Origin: Actinomycetota bacterium
GTDB taxonomy: Bacteria > Actinomycetota > Acidimicrobiia > Acidimicrobiales > Ilumatobacteraceae
Assembly (NCBI GenBank): GCA_030645675.1
Contig: JAUSLQ010000056.1
Location: 1 to 54,943, forward strand
Direction: 5' to 3'
Length of the DNA stretch: 54,943 nt
Below the pieces are notes generated by a model, which was not told the DNA's origin, did no database searches, and worked only from the letters and a program-made list of their open reading frames with translations. Below are positions 26,156 through 35,343 of this stretch, piece by piece. The translations under genes were made by a program, and so were the position numbers. How positions within the stretch are numbered: position 1 is the first letter of the stretch; each line of letters starts with the position of its first letter.

Positions 26156-26592
26156 GGGCGAGGCAGCAGGCTGGGCAGGTTCACCGTGCCCTTGCGTCGC
26201 TGGAAGTACCACCTGCCGTCCACCTTCACCAGCTCGTCGATGTGGTGCCCGACCATGGAGAGCCGGGCGAGTCCGTCGTCGGCGACGACCGCGACCGACC
26301 ACATCACGGTGGAGGTGGCCCGTGCACCGTCGAGGGCCACTCGCGGGCTGCTGACGATGTGATACGTCGAGCCCACCTTGTCGCCCAGGGTGGCGGACAT
26401 CAGCGCCTGGATCTCGGCGCGGCCCTTGGCCCGGCCCATCGCCCCCAGCAGCACCTCGCCGTCCTCCGCGAAGAGCTGTGAGTAGGCCTCGAAGTCGCCG
26501 GAGTCGAGGTGCTCGCCGTAGTCGATGAACAGCTGATGGATCGCCAGCAGATCCTCCAGCCGGGTGACGCGGGCTTCCAGTTCTTCGCTCAT
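26152..26592 (-). CDS. SnoaL-like (nuclear transport factor 2 family) protein
   Basis: A 146-residue protein with the N-terminal helix pair ARVTRLEDLLAIHQLFIDYGEHLDSGDFEAYSQLFAEDG, the SnoaL_4/dehydratase-like pattern, and the C-terminal strand GRWYFQRRKG. Such proteins act as small dehydratases, isomerases or cyclases. It is co-transcribed with the TetR gene (4-bp overlap), so it may act on the ligand of that regulator. This is a guess from context. Confidence 0.75.
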   Translation of the reverse strand: MSEELEARVTRLEDLLAIHQLFIDYGEHLDSGDFEAYSQLFAEDGEVLLGAMGRAKGRAEIQALMSATLGDKVGSTYHIVSSPRVALDGARATSTVMWSVAVVADDGLARLSMVGHHIDELVKVDGRWYFQRRKGTVNLPSLLPRP

Positions 26593-26611
26593 GTGCGCTC
26601 CAACTTCGATC

Positions 26612-26628
26612 GGCGACCCCGGGTCGCC
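26612..26628. promoter_or_regulatory. Short palindrome upstream of the SnoaL-tetR pair
   Basis: GGCGACC-N3-GGTCGCC, with 7-bp perfect arms, 20 bp upstream of the SnoaL-like start codon on the minus strand. It could be an autoregulatory operator of the TetR protein or a leader hairpin. Confidence 0.35.
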
Positions 26629-26699
26629 ACGTGCCGTGAGTGTAAGTGGGTCCGGCCCAGCGGCCAGTGTCGTCGTGTGTCCGCGCCGGCGCCTGCGCC

Positions 26700-27461
26700 T
26701 CAGGTGGCCGGCGCCCGTGGCGGCGCGATCATCTCGCCGAGCAGCACCACGGCGGGAGAGTCGGCGGCGGGCGGAACGGCCGCCCAGATGCGCGCCGCGG
26801 CCAGCTCGGCGGAGTCCATCTCGCCGGACTCGATGGCTGCCTTGGCCGCCGTAGCGGTGGGGTTGTCGCGAGCATCGACCTCTACGTATGACCGCATCGA
26901 GGGCGTGTCGACGGCACCTGGCCGGATCGCCACCACCCACGTGGGCGAGCCCCGGTGGGCCAGTTCGCTGCGAACGGCACGCACCCACTGCTCCATCGCC
27001 GCCTTACCCGCGCCGTAGCCGGCGCGGCCGGCGAACGGCACGCGTGCCGCCGCCGACGAGATCATCACCAGCCCGCCTTCCACCCCTGCGGGCAGGTGAC
27101 GCAGGAAGGCCTCGCCCAGGACCAGCGGGGCAGCGGCGTTGGCCAGAACGTGCCGCCGATACTCGATCGGGTCGACCTCGCCGACGAAGCCCATCGGCTC
27201 GTTGAGGAACGCATTGTGGACGAAGATCGCACGGCGGCCGGTGAACCCCGCCAGCTCCGCGGCGAGGTGCGACTCGACGGTGTCCCATCCGGCGGGGTCG
27301 GCCAGATCGGCCTGCACGGTGGGAAGGTTCGCGTGCAAGCGCCGCGAGATGTTGATCAGCTTCGCGCCCCGGTACGGCACGGTGCGGGCCAGCGCTTCGC
27401 CGATGCCGCTGGTTGCTCCGGTGATCCAGACGATGGTGTCGGGTTCGGTCGTTGCTGCCAC
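26700..27461 (-). CDS. Short-chain dehydrogenase/reductase
   Basis: A classical SDR of 253 residues. It has the cofactor motif TGATSGIG, the structural HNAFLNE (NNAG-equivalent), and catalytic Ser in VMISSAAAR with Tyr and Lys in YGAGK. GTG 27461 is chosen so that the Rossmann motif starts within the first 20 residues; an ATG at 27500 would add 13 residues. The arginine after the second strand (ISRRLHA) suggests NADP(H). Substrate unknown. Confidence 0.88.
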   Translation of the reverse strand: MAATTEPDTIVWITGATSGIGEALARTVPYRGAKLINISRRLHANLPTVQADLADPAGWDTVESHLAAELAGFTGRRAIFVHNAFLNEPMGFVGEVDPIEYRRHVLANAAAPLVLGEAFLRHLPAGVEGGLVMISSAAARVPFAGRAGYGAGKAAMEQWVRAVRSELAHRGSPTWVVAIRPGAVDTPSMRSYVEVDARDNPTATAAKAAIESGEMDSAELAAARIWAAVPPAADSPAVVLLGEMIAPPRAPAT

Positions 27462-27615
27462 ACGCCCAGCGTTGCAGGTCGGGTCGCCGGCCCTCGCCAC
27501 GGGCCGAGGGGCGGCGGTGCCGGGCGGACCGAAGGGTCAGCGGTCGCCCTGGGTAGGGTGCCGTCGCGGCCCGCCGAGCGAGTGGCGTGGCCCGCGCTCA
27601 CCCAGGAGGTCTTCG

Positions 27616-28563
27616 ATGCCGACGCTGCCCGAGATCCCGCCCGTCCGCACGGCCCAGGTCACCCGGTTCCTGCACATGAACCTCAACTGCGCCAGCCTCG
27701 AGCGTTCACGAGAGCTGTACACCACCGCGTTCGCGATGCGCGAGGTGATGTTCACCGAGTCGAAGGACGCCGACGGGAGCCTGATGGACATGCCCGGCCT
27801 GCTCGACAGCCGAGTTTCGTTCTTGTACGACCGCCGTGGCGCTCGCCGCAGCCCGTCGCTGGAGCTGGTGCAGTGGCTGAAGCCCGATCTCACGGTGACT
27901 CGCTACGAGCGACCCGAAGAGATCGGCATGCAGTCGGTGGCGTGGTCGGTGCCGTCGCTCGTCGCCGCTCGCGAAGCGCTGGCGTCGTTCGGGCTGGCTG
28001 CCGGTGCACTCGTCGAAGCCGGCGCCGACGACGTGCTGCTGTTCACCGACCCCGACGGGGTGACCATCGAGCTGCTCGCAGACGCACCGGTGGCGCAGCC
28101 CCAGCTGCGACACGTGCGCCTGACCGTCGCCGACCTCGGCCGATCGACGCGGTTCTACGAGGCCCTCGGGTTCGTGCTGGAAGGTGAGGTCGCAGCCCGC
28201 ACCTGGGGCTGGCTGGTGCCCGGTTCCGCCGCCCCGATCGAGGGTTCGGTGATGACCGCTCGCATGGTGATGCCCACCGACCCGTCGTTCGCGATCGAGC
28301 TCACCCAGTGGCTCAGCCCAGCGTCGCGCGGTGTGCCGAAGGCCGGCGCGGCCGACCAGGGGCTGTTCCGCATGGCGCTGGCTGTGGAAGACACCCGTGC
28401 CGCCGGCAACGCGCTGCGCGCGGCCGGCTGGCCGCACGTGGGCGAGCCGAAGTGCCATCAGCTTGCGGGCACACCGTTGCCCGACCTGTGGATCACGTTC
28501 CTGCGCGACCCCGACGGCGTGACGGTGGAGCTGGTCGAACGCCCGGTGGCCGCCTACTCCTGA
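27616..28563 (+). CDS. Two-domain VOC (glyoxalase/extradiol-type) protein
   Basis: A 315-residue protein with two vicinal-oxygen-chelate modules: domain 1 from VTRFLHMNLNCASLERSRELY and domain 2 from LRHVRLTVADLGRSTRFYEALGF. Each ends in an FTDPDGVTIEL / FLRDPDGVTVELVE strand. The glutamate is conserved; His ligands occur at HMNLN and HVRLTV. It has a very strong AGGAGG ribosome site at ATG 27616. It is unlike the XylE-type dioxygenase at 10438, so function is open: isomerase, lyase or dioxygenase. Confidence 0.8.
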   Translation: MPTLPEIPPVRTAQVTRFLHMNLNCASLERSRELYTTAFAMREVMFTESKDADGSLMDMPGLLDSRVSFLYDRRGARRSPSLELVQWLKPDLTVTRYERPEEIGMQSVAWSVPSLVAAREALASFGLAAGALVEAGADDVLLFTDPDGVTIELLADAPVAQPQLRHVRLTVADLGRSTRFYEALGFVLEGEVAARTWGWLVPGSAAPIEGSVMTARMVMPTDPSFAIELTQWLSPASRGVPKAGAADQGLFRMALAVEDTRAAGNALRAAGWPHVGEPKCHQLAGTPLPDLWITFLRDPDGVTVELVERPVAAYS

Positions 28564-28607
28564 GCCGGCGCGCACCGCCGGTCGGCCGGGCGCGCTACAA
28601 CTGGCTG

Positions 28608-29372
28608 ATGCGGTTCGACGACAAGGCGCGTGAGTGGGTGAACCGCATGGCGACGCGCGTCAGCGCCGCCGATCTGGAGAAGCTGTCGCGCAGCATGCTC
28701 GCCAGCATCGACCAGGTCAGCAGCTCGCGCTGGGAGGCAGCGGTCAGCCGGGCAGCGGCCCTGCCGGGCGACGTGCGACCGGAGAAGGTCAAGGCGCTCA
28801 CCGACGCGTTCGCCCGCGAGCTGGGCGCCTTCGGTGCTGGGGTAGGGGCGGCGGCCGCCGCACCGGTGGTGGGCACGGCGGCGACGATGATGGCTGCTGC
28901 CGCTGAACTGGCGTGGTTCACGGGCCGGGCCGGCGATCTGGTGCTGACCGTCGCTGCGCTGCACGGCCGCCCCGCCCCGACGGTGGACGAACGGCGAGCA
29001 TGGGTGCTGGCCGTGCTGATCTACGGCGGCTCGGCGCGCGACGGGTTCGCCCGCACCGTTCACGAGGCGAGCACCGGGCTGGTGGCGGCGCCCAGCACGC
29101 GACTCCCTCTGTCCACGCTGCAGACCGTGAACCGGTTGCTGACGCCGCGTCTGGTGCGGCGCTACGGTGCCCGCCGCGGCGCGATCGCACTCGGGACCGC
29201 TCTGCCCGTTGGCATCGGCGCACTGGTTGGTGGCAGCGCCAACTACGTGGCTGTCAGGTCGCTGGCCCGCCACGCGGATGCGTTCTTCGCCCGCATGCCC
29301 TACTCGGCGATCGACACCACGGCCATCGACGTCGGCGGCATGCTGCCCGGCGGCTCCGTCGACCCTGAGTAA
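28608..29372 (+). CDS. EcsC-family protein
   Basis: A 254-residue protein. Two Gly/Ala-rich hydrophobic segments (GAGVGAAAAAPVVGTAATMMAAAAE and LGTALPVGIGALVGGSANY) resemble the EcsC family, found in Firmicutes next to Ecs ABC transporters and of unknown role in actinobacteria. It is probably membrane associated. ATG 28608 has a poor ribosome site. There is no ABC gene directly adjacent; the Liv block starts downstream with its own promoter. Confidence 0.6.
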   Translation: MRFDDKAREWVNRMATRVSAADLEKLSRSMLASIDQVSSSRWEAAVSRAAALPGDVRPEKVKALTDAFARELGAFGAGVGAAAAAPVVGTAATMMAAAAELAWFTGRAGDLVLTVAALHGRPAPTVDERRAWVLAVLIYGGSARDGFARTVHEASTGLVAAPSTRLPLSTLQTVNRLLTPRLVRRYGARRGAIALGTALPVGIGALVGGSANYVAVRSLARHADAFFARMPYSAIDTTAIDVGGMLPGGSVDPE

Positions 29373-29399
29373 ATAGGGTGAATCTTTTCGTCACAACGC

Positions 29400-29428
29400 G
29401 TGACACGGTCGTCAGTTCCGAGTATTGT
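29400..29428 (+). promoter_or_regulatory. Predicted promoter of substrate-binding gene 1
   Basis: GTGACA, a 17-bp spacer and TATTGT form near-consensus -35 and -10 boxes. A duplicate occurs before the paralogous gene (31002-31031). A flanking GTCAC-N5-GTGAC repeat overlaps the -35 box and may be an operator. The long leader (about 110 nt) runs to ATG 29545. Confidence 0.55.
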
Positions 29429-29544
29429 GACGTTGGGCACATCGAACTGATGCGTCAACACTGGGGGAAGGTGAGCACTGCAACGCGTGGCAACTGCCTG
29501 CGCGTGCCGGCGACTCACGACGATGTCTGAAAGGGCAGCACATC

Positions 29545-30843
29545 ATGATGAGAGTTCGTTCCAAGCGTGCGTTCGCGCTCGTCCTCGCGCTGGGCCTCAC
29601 CGCCGCAGCGTGCAGCGACGACGAGACCACGACCACTACCGCCGCACCGACCACGCAGGGCGGCACGGAGACCACCGAGGCAACGGAGACCACCGAAGCG
29701 ACGGAGACCACCGAGGGCACGGCCGACCCGCTGGGCGAGCCGAATCCGGCCGACGGCAGCATGGACACCTTCAAGGTCGGCTACATGTGGTCCGGCGTGT
29801 CGGCCTCGGTCGACAACACCCTCGACCTGCAGTCGGCAGAGGCGACCGTGCAGTGGATCAACGAGTACGGTGGCGGTGTCGCCGGCGGTCACGCGCTGGA
29901 ACTGGTCCCGTGTGCCGGTTCCGACGCCGCGACTGCTGCCGCGTGCGGTAGCACGATGGTCGAGTCCGGTGTGACGATCGTGCTGTTCAACGTGATCGGC
30001 GACGTTTCCACCTGGGCCCCGACGGTTCTGGCCGCAGGCATCCCGGTCTTCGCCTTCTCGTCGGCCGATGCCTCGCTGTTCGCCAACCCGGGCATGGTGT
30101 TCACGATGTCGAACCCCACTGCCGGCCTTGGCCTCTACCCAGCGAAGCTGGCAGTGGAGGTCGGCGCAACGCGCTCGGCGGTCGTCGTCATCGACGTGCC
30201 CGCCGCCACCGGCCCGGTGCAGGCAATGGTGCCGCCCACGTTCGAGGCGCTGAGCGCTGGTCCTGTGGACGTCGTCCCGATCTCGCCCACGGCCCCGGAC
30301 CACGCCGCGGCCATCCAGGTCGAGCTGCAGAACAACCCGGACAACATCCACATCATCGGCAACCCGGCGTTCTGCTCGCTGACCATCCGTGCGCTGCGTG
30401 ATGCCGGCTACGCCGGCACGCTGTCGATGATCTCGAACTGCGTCGACGCCGACATGCGTGCTCAGCTCTCGAACGGTGAGCTCGAGGGCATCTACGTGTC
30501 GTACACCGCTGGTGAAGACCCGGCGAACCCCGATTACGCGCTGTTCGCGGCGATCATCGACAAGTACTCGCCGGTGACCTCCCCGCATGGCACGGCTGTC
30601 GGTGCGTTCGTCGTCCTCGAGGGCTTCCACCGTGTGATGGCCGACTACGCGGGTGACTTCACCTCGGCCGACATCGCCGCCCACATCGCCGGCCACGGCG
30701 CGCTGGACATGCCGACCATCACCGACGGCACCTTCAAGTGCGACGGCACCGCCGTCGCCGGTGTCGCCATCGCGTGCACGAGCAACTTCTCGTACTCGCA
30801 GCTCGACGCCGCGGGCGACCCGACCACCTTCTTCGGCGGCTGA
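29545..30843 (+). CDS. Liv-type substrate-binding lipoprotein, copy 1
   Basis: A 432-residue lipoprotein. The signal peptide (RSKRAFALVLALGLTAAAC) has its lipobox cysteine at residue 23, and a Thr/Glu-rich linker with a repeated TEATETTE unit follows. The type I binding-protein domain starts at FKVGYMWSGVSA. Cysteine pairs in AACGST and AFCSLT are shared with copy 2. Tandem ATG codons occur at 29545 and 29548, with AAAGGG upstream. It is about three-quarters identical by eye to the gene at 31155, a recent duplication. The ligand is unknown; the family binds amino acids, amides or aromatic acids. Confidence 0.9.
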   Translation: MMRVRSKRAFALVLALGLTAAACSDDETTTTTAAPTTQGGTETTEATETTEATETTEGTADPLGEPNPADGSMDTFKVGYMWSGVSASVDNTLDLQSAEATVQWINEYGGGVAGGHALELVPCAGSDAATAAACGSTMVESGVTIVLFNVIGDVSTWAPTVLAAGIPVFAFSSADASLFANPGMVFTMSNPTAGLGLYPAKLAVEVGATRSAVVVIDVPAATGPVQAMVPPTFEALSAGPVDVVPISPTAPDHAAAIQVELQNNPDNIHIIGNPAFCSLTIRALRDAGYAGTLSMISNCVDADMRAQLSNGELEGIYVSYTAGEDPANPDYALFAAIIDKYSPVTSPHGTAVGAFVVLEGFHRVMADYAGDFTSADIAAHIAGHGALDMPTITDGTFKCDGTAVAGVAIACTSNFSYSQLDAAGDPTTFFGG

Positions 30844-30876
30844 GGCTCCTCGGCCGACGACAGGATGAAGGAGACC

Positions 30877-30920
30877 CACCGTGATGGTGCAGCGCGGGCC
30901 AGCGCCGCACCATCACGGTG
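30877..30920. terminator. Hairpin after substrate-binding gene 1
   Basis: Perfect 14-bp stem CACCGTGATGGTGC / GCACCATCACGGTG with a 16-nt loop, 33 bp downstream of the stop. It probably terminates transcription or protects the 3' end of the copy 1 mRNA. A similar hairpin follows copy 2. Confidence 0.65.
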
Positions 30921-31001
30921 GACTCCCTACGGGTATCGAGGTCAGCGTCCACGACACCCGACCATGCCCAAAGAATTAGGTCAGTGTTTTCGTCAACGGA
31001 T

Positions 31002-31031
31002 GTGACATGAGTGTCAGGTGCGTGGTACTGT
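31002..31031 (+). promoter_or_regulatory. Predicted promoter of substrate-binding gene 2
   Basis: GTGACA, an 18-bp spacer and TACTGT match the copy 1 promoter layout, and the TTTTCGTCA segment upstream is conserved in both. A TGACA-N4-TGTCA repeat overlaps it, again placing TGAC half-sites at the promoter. Confidence 0.55.
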
Positions 31032-31154
31032 GCCGCTCGGCACACCCACGGGTGTGTCGTTCGCAGGGGGAGGGTGAGCCTGGTGCAATTCGCAGCCACA
31101 GGCCGCGTCCTGCATTCGCACCTCACAACCATGTCTGAAAGGGCATCACACAAC

Positions 31155-32432
31155 ATGATGAAAGTTCGTTCCAAGCGTGCATTCGCACTGATCCTGGCGC
31201 TCGGCCTCACCGCCGCCGCGTGCAGTGACGACGAGACCACGACCACGGCGGCACCGACCACCGAAGCCGGCACCGACACCACCGAGGCCGGCACCGACAC
31301 CACCGAAGGCACCGCCGATCCGCTCGGCGAGCCGAACCCGGCAGACAGCAGCCTCGACGCCTACAAGGTCGGCTACATGTGGTCGGGCGTGTCGGCGGCC
31401 GTCGACAACTCGTCCGACCTCGCGTCGGCCGAGGCCACCGTGCAGTGGATCAACGAGTTCGGCGGCGGCATCGCCGGCGGTCACCCGCTGGAGATCGTCG
31501 AGTGCGCCGGTTCCGATGCAGCGACCGCGGCCGCATGCGGCAGCACGATGGTCGAGTCCGGTGTGCAGATCGTCCTGTTCAACGTCATCGGCGACGTCGC
31601 CACGTGGGCCACGCCGGTCCTCGCTGCCAACATCCCGATCATGGCCTACTCGTCGGCCGACGCATCGTTGTTCGTTGCCCCCGGCCGGGTCTTCACCCTG
31701 TCGAACCCGATCGCGGGCATCGGCGTCATGCCGATCAAGCTGGCGATGAAGCTGGGTGTCACCAAGTCGGCTGTGGTCGTCATCGACGTCCCCGGCGCCA
31801 CCGGCCCGGTGAACGCGATGGTTCCCCCCGGCTTCGAGGCGGCGGGTGCCGGCACGGTCGACATCGTCCCGATCTCGCCCACCGCTCCCGATCACGCGTC
31901 GGCGATCCAGGTGGAGCTGCAGAACAGCCCCGGCCTGGTGCACATCATCGGCAACCCCGCGTTCTGCTCGCTCACCATCCGGGCGCTGAAGGATGCCGCC
32001 TACGAGGGTGTCATCTCGATGATCTCGAACTGCCTCGACGGCCCGATGAAGGAACAGCTCGGCGCAGATCTCGAGGGCATCTACGTGTCGTACTCGTCGG
32101 GTGAAGACCCCACGAACCCCGACGTGCAGCTGCTGATCGCCATCCTGGCGAAGTACTCGCCCGACACCGTGCCGAGCGGCACCCCCGTCGGCTCGTTCCT
32201 CGTGCTCGAGGGCTTCCACCGAGTGATGGCCGACTTCGAAGGTGAGTTCACCTCCGACGCCATCGCCGCTCACATCGCCGGCCACGGCCCCGTGCCGACG
32301 CCGACCATCGACGGTGGCACCTTCAAGTGCGACGGCACCGCCGTACCTGGTGTCGCAATCGCCTGCACCGGTTCGTTCAGCTACGCCCAGCTCGACGCGG
32401 CCGGTGAGCCCACGTCGTACGAAGCGTTCTGA
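31155..32432 (+). CDS. Liv-type substrate-binding lipoprotein, copy 2
   Basis: A 425-residue paralogue of the protein encoded at 29545. It has the same signal peptide, lipobox, Thr/Glu linker (here with an EAGTDTT repeat) and binding domain. Differences cluster in the ligand-binding region, for example TWATPVLAANIPIMAYSS against TWAPTVLAAGIPVFAFSS. The leader ATGTCTGAAAGGGCA is shared with copy 1. In this copy an upstream ATG is in frame, but AAAGGG looks like the ribosome site for ATG 31155. It is followed by the fused permease-ATPase gene, for which it likely supplies ligand. Confidence 0.9.
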   Translation: MMKVRSKRAFALILALGLTAAACSDDETTTTAAPTTEAGTDTTEAGTDTTEGTADPLGEPNPADSSLDAYKVGYMWSGVSAAVDNSSDLASAEATVQWINEFGGGIAGGHPLEIVECAGSDAATAAACGSTMVESGVQIVLFNVIGDVATWATPVLAANIPIMAYSSADASLFVAPGRVFTLSNPIAGIGVMPIKLAMKLGVTKSAVVVIDVPGATGPVNAMVPPGFEAAGAGTVDIVPISPTAPDHASAIQVELQNSPGLVHIIGNPAFCSLTIRALKDAAYEGVISMISNCLDGPMKEQLGADLEGIYVSYSSGEDPTNPDVQLLIAILAKYSPDTVPSGTPVGSFLVLEGFHRVMADFEGEFTSDAIAAHIAGHGPVPTPTIDGGTFKCDGTAVPGVAIACTGSFSYAQLDAAGEPTSYEAF

Positions 32433-32476
32433 GCGTCCGACTGGCAACTCAAGTAGTTCAGTAATGCAGTAACGCA

Positions 32477-32512
32477 GGGATGGTGCCGTACCGGAAGGTG
32501 CGGCACCATCCC
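32477..32512. terminator. Hairpin between binding-protein copy 2 and the fused permease gene
   Basis: Perfect 12-bp stem GGGATGGTGCCG / CGGCACCATCCC with a 12-nt loop, in the 136-bp gap. There is no U-run, so it may be a partial terminator or processing site giving more binding protein than permease. Confidence 0.6.
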
Positions 32513-32568
32513 CGCACCTGGGGCCCACTTCAACCGCACCTCCTCACACCCTCGATCGGACTGCCGCC

Positions 32569-35343
32569 ATGATGAGCCACTTCGGGTTCATGCTCCTCGG
32601 ACTCGGTGCCGGTGCCGCCTATGCAGCGCTCGGCATGGCACTCGTTGTCACCTACCGAAGCTCGGGCGTGATCAACTTCGCCAGCGGCTCCATCGCCGTC
32701 TACGCCGCGTTCGTGTACGCGTACCTGCGGCAGGGCAAGTTCGTCACGATGATGCCCGGCACTCCGAAGACGGTCGACATCGGCGGCGACCCTGGTTTCG
32801 TTCTCTCACTGCTCGGGGCGCTCGTCATGTCCGCGCTGCTCGGGCTTCTGCTCTATGCGCTGGTGTTCAGGCCGCTGCGCACCGCTCCACCCTTGGCCAG
32901 AGTCGTCGCATCGCTTGGCATTCAGTACTTGATCGTGCTGCTGATCGTGAGGCGCATGGGCACCACCCAGACCCCGGTGAAGAAGGTCTTCCCCGATTCG
33001 AAGATCAAGCTCGGTACCGCTGTCGCCCACAGCGACAAGATCTGGACGGCGCTCACCGTGGTCGGTGTCGCCCTGCTGCTGAGCGCGTTGTTCCGCTTCA
33101 CCCGGTTCGGACTTGCCACGCGCGCCGTCGCCGAGTCCGAGAAGGGCGCAGTGGTCAGCCGAATCTCGGCCGGCCGCGTCGCTGCCCTCAACTGGATGCT
33201 CTCCTCCGCGGTTGCCGGCCTCGCCGGCGTGCTGATCGCCCCGCACATCGCGGTCGTGCCGATCGTGTTCTCGCTGTTCGTCGTGCCGTCTCTGGCCGCC
33301 GCGGTGGTCGGCCGGTTCGAGTACATCCCGGCCACCGTGATTGCCGGCCTCTTCATCGGCATGCTCGAGTCCGAGGCCCAGTTCCTCCACGCGACGTGGT
33401 CGTGGTTCCCGAAGAGCGGTGGCCCGGAACTGGTGTCGCTCGTGATCGTGATCGGCGTGCTGGTGGTGCGTGGAAAGCCGCTGCCGGCACGCGGCGCTCT
33501 CATCGCCCGTTCTCTCGGTCGCGCCCCCCGGCCTCGCAACCTCTGGACCACCGCGGTCGTCGCCACCGGCATTGCGACGGTGCTGATGTACTGGTTCGAC
33601 GGCAAGTGGCGCCAGGCGCTGATCCTCAGCTTCGTGTTCGGCGTCGTCTCGCTGTCGCTGGTGGTCATCACTGGCTATGCCGGGCAGATCTCGCTGGCGC
33701 AGCTGACCTTGGCCGGCACGTCGGCGTACATGCTGAGCTACTTCACCCAGACGTGGGACATCCCGTTCCCGATCGCTCCGCTGATGTCAGCCACGGTGGC
33801 GATGATCATCGGTGTCGTGGTCGGCCTTCCCGCCCTGCGAGTGCGTGGTCTCAGCGTGGCGGTCGTGACCTTGTCGCTCGCGGTCACCCTCGATGCTGCC
33901 TGGTTCCGCAACACCGACATCGTCGGTTTCGCCGGCGGTGTCACGTCGAAGGAGCCGACGCTCTTCGGCTGGCACCTCGGGTGGGGCCTGACCCGTGGCG
34001 CCGACCACCTGTCGTACGGCCTGATGGCATTGGTCACACTGGTGCTCGTCTCCATCGGCGTCGCCATGCTGCGCCGCAGCCAGTTGGGTTCGGCGATGGT
34101 GGCTGTTCGGGCCAACGAGCGTTCCGCGGCTGCGGCCGGCGTGAACGTGCTGCAGGTGAAGCTGATGGCCTTCGCGATCGGTTCGTTCATCGCCGGCCTC
34201 GGCGGTGCGCTGATCGCGTATCGCTACGGCACGGTCAACGACCAGCAGTTCGCCCCGTTGCTTGGCTTGTCGGTGTTCGCCACCGCCTACCTGGCAGGCA
34301 TCACCTCGGTGTCGGGTGGCATCGCCGCCGGTTTCCTGGCGAACGCTGCTCTGTCCTTCACCGCGATGAACACCTGGTTCGAGGACAGCATCGGGCCGTG
34401 GTACACCGTGATCACCAGCCTGCTGCTGATCGTGACCGTCATCGCCAACCCAGAGGGCATGGTGGGCCCGAGTCACGTGATGGCCGACAAGCTGCACGCC
34501 CGCCGGCTGGCGAAGAAGAACGCCGGCAAGGATCTGGCGCCAGAGGCATTGGTCGGCACGCTGGTGGCCGACCCGATCGATGTCAGCAACCTGCCCACCG
34601 TGCTCAGCATCACGGATCTCCGTGTGGCGTACGGCGGAGTCGTCGCCGTCGACCAGGTCTCGTTCAACGTTCCCGAGGGTGCGATCGTTGGCCTGATCGG
34701 CCCCAACGGCGCCGGGAAGACCACCATGGTCGACGCGCTGTCCGGCTTCGCCCGTCACAGCGGCACCGCGGTGTTCGACGGGCAAGACCTGGAAGGGTTG
34801 AAGGCGCACCAGCGGGTGAAGCTGGGCCTCAGCCGCACGTTCCAGGCCATCGAGCTGTACGAAGACCTGACGGTGGAGGAGAACCTCGAGGTGGGTCTGG
34901 CCAGTGGCCGCCAGGGCCACGGAGCGGGCGCGATGCGCAGCCTCAACGAGACGTGCGAGGTGCTCGGGCTCAACGACGTGCGCGAGCGGCCGGCCAGCGA
35001 GCTCTCGCAGGGCCAACGCCAGCTGGTCTCCATCGGCCGTGCGCTGGTGGCCAAACCGAAGCTGCTGCTGCTCGACGAGCCGGCGGCAGGCCTCGACTCC
35101 ACGGAGAGCGAGTGGCTCGGCCTCCGCCTCCGCGACGTGCGCAATCAGGGCGTCACCATTCTGATGGTCGACCACGACGTGAACCTGGTGCTGAACCTGT
35201 GCGACTACATCGTGGTGCTCGACTTCGGCAAGCTCATCGCCGCCGGCACGCCGGCGCAGATCCGCACCGACCCGGAAGTGATCAAGGCCTACCTCGGCTC
35301 CACCCACTCAGAGCACGTAGCGAGCACGGAGGCGACGTCATGA
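32569..35343 (+). CDS. Fused Liv-type ABC transporter LivH-LivM-LivG
   Basis: A 924-residue triple fusion. Residues about 1-315 are a LivH-like permease (YRSSGVINFASGSIAVYAA), about 325-640 a LivM-like permease (ITGYAGQISLAQLTLAGTSAY), and about 675-905 a LivG-like ATPase with Walker A GPNGAGKTT, signature LSQGQRQ, Walker B LLLLDEPAAG and H-loop VDHD. It starts with tandem ATG codons and ends with a 4-bp overlap with livF. The ATPase motifs are canonical, unlike the other Liv system at 16402-17843. It probably works with both binding lipoproteins upstream. Confidence 0.92.
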   Translation: MMSHFGFMLLGLGAGAAYAALGMALVVTYRSSGVINFASGSIAVYAAFVYAYLRQGKFVTMMPGTPKTVDIGGDPGFVLSLLGALVMSALLGLLLYALVFRPLRTAPPLARVVASLGIQYLIVLLIVRRMGTTQTPVKKVFPDSKIKLGTAVAHSDKIWTALTVVGVALLLSALFRFTRFGLATRAVAESEKGAVVSRISAGRVAALNWMLSSAVAGLAGVLIAPHIAVVPIVFSLFVVPSLAAAVVGRFEYIPATVIAGLFIGMLESEAQFLHATWSWFPKSGGPELVSLVIVIGVLVVRGKPLPARGALIARSLGRAPRPRNLWTTAVVATGIATVLMYWFDGKWRQALILSFVFGVVSLSLVVITGYAGQISLAQLTLAGTSAYMLSYFTQTWDIPFPIAPLMSATVAMIIGVVVGLPALRVRGLSVAVVTLSLAVTLDAAWFRNTDIVGFAGGVTSKEPTLFGWHLGWGLTRGADHLSYGLMALVTLVLVSIGVAMLRRSQLGSAMVAVRANERSAAAAGVNVLQVKLMAFAIGSFIAGLGGALIAYRYGTVNDQQFAPLLGLSVFATAYLAGITSVSGGIAAGFLANAALSFTAMNTWFEDSIGPWYTVITSLLLIVTVIANPEGMVGPSHVMADKLHARRLAKKNAGKDLAPEALVGTLVADPIDVSNLPTVLSITDLRVAYGGVVAVDQVSFNVPEGAIVGLIGPNGAGKTTMVDALSGFARHSGTAVFDGQDLEGLKAHQRVKLGLSRTFQAIELYEDLTVEENLEVGLASGRQGHGAGAMRSLNETCEVLGLNDVRERPASELSQGQRQLVSIGRALVAKPKLLLLDEPAAGLDSTESEWLGLRLRDVRNQGVTILMVDHDVNLVLNLCDYIVVLDFGKLIAAGTPAQIRTDPEVIKAYLGSTHSEHVASTEATS

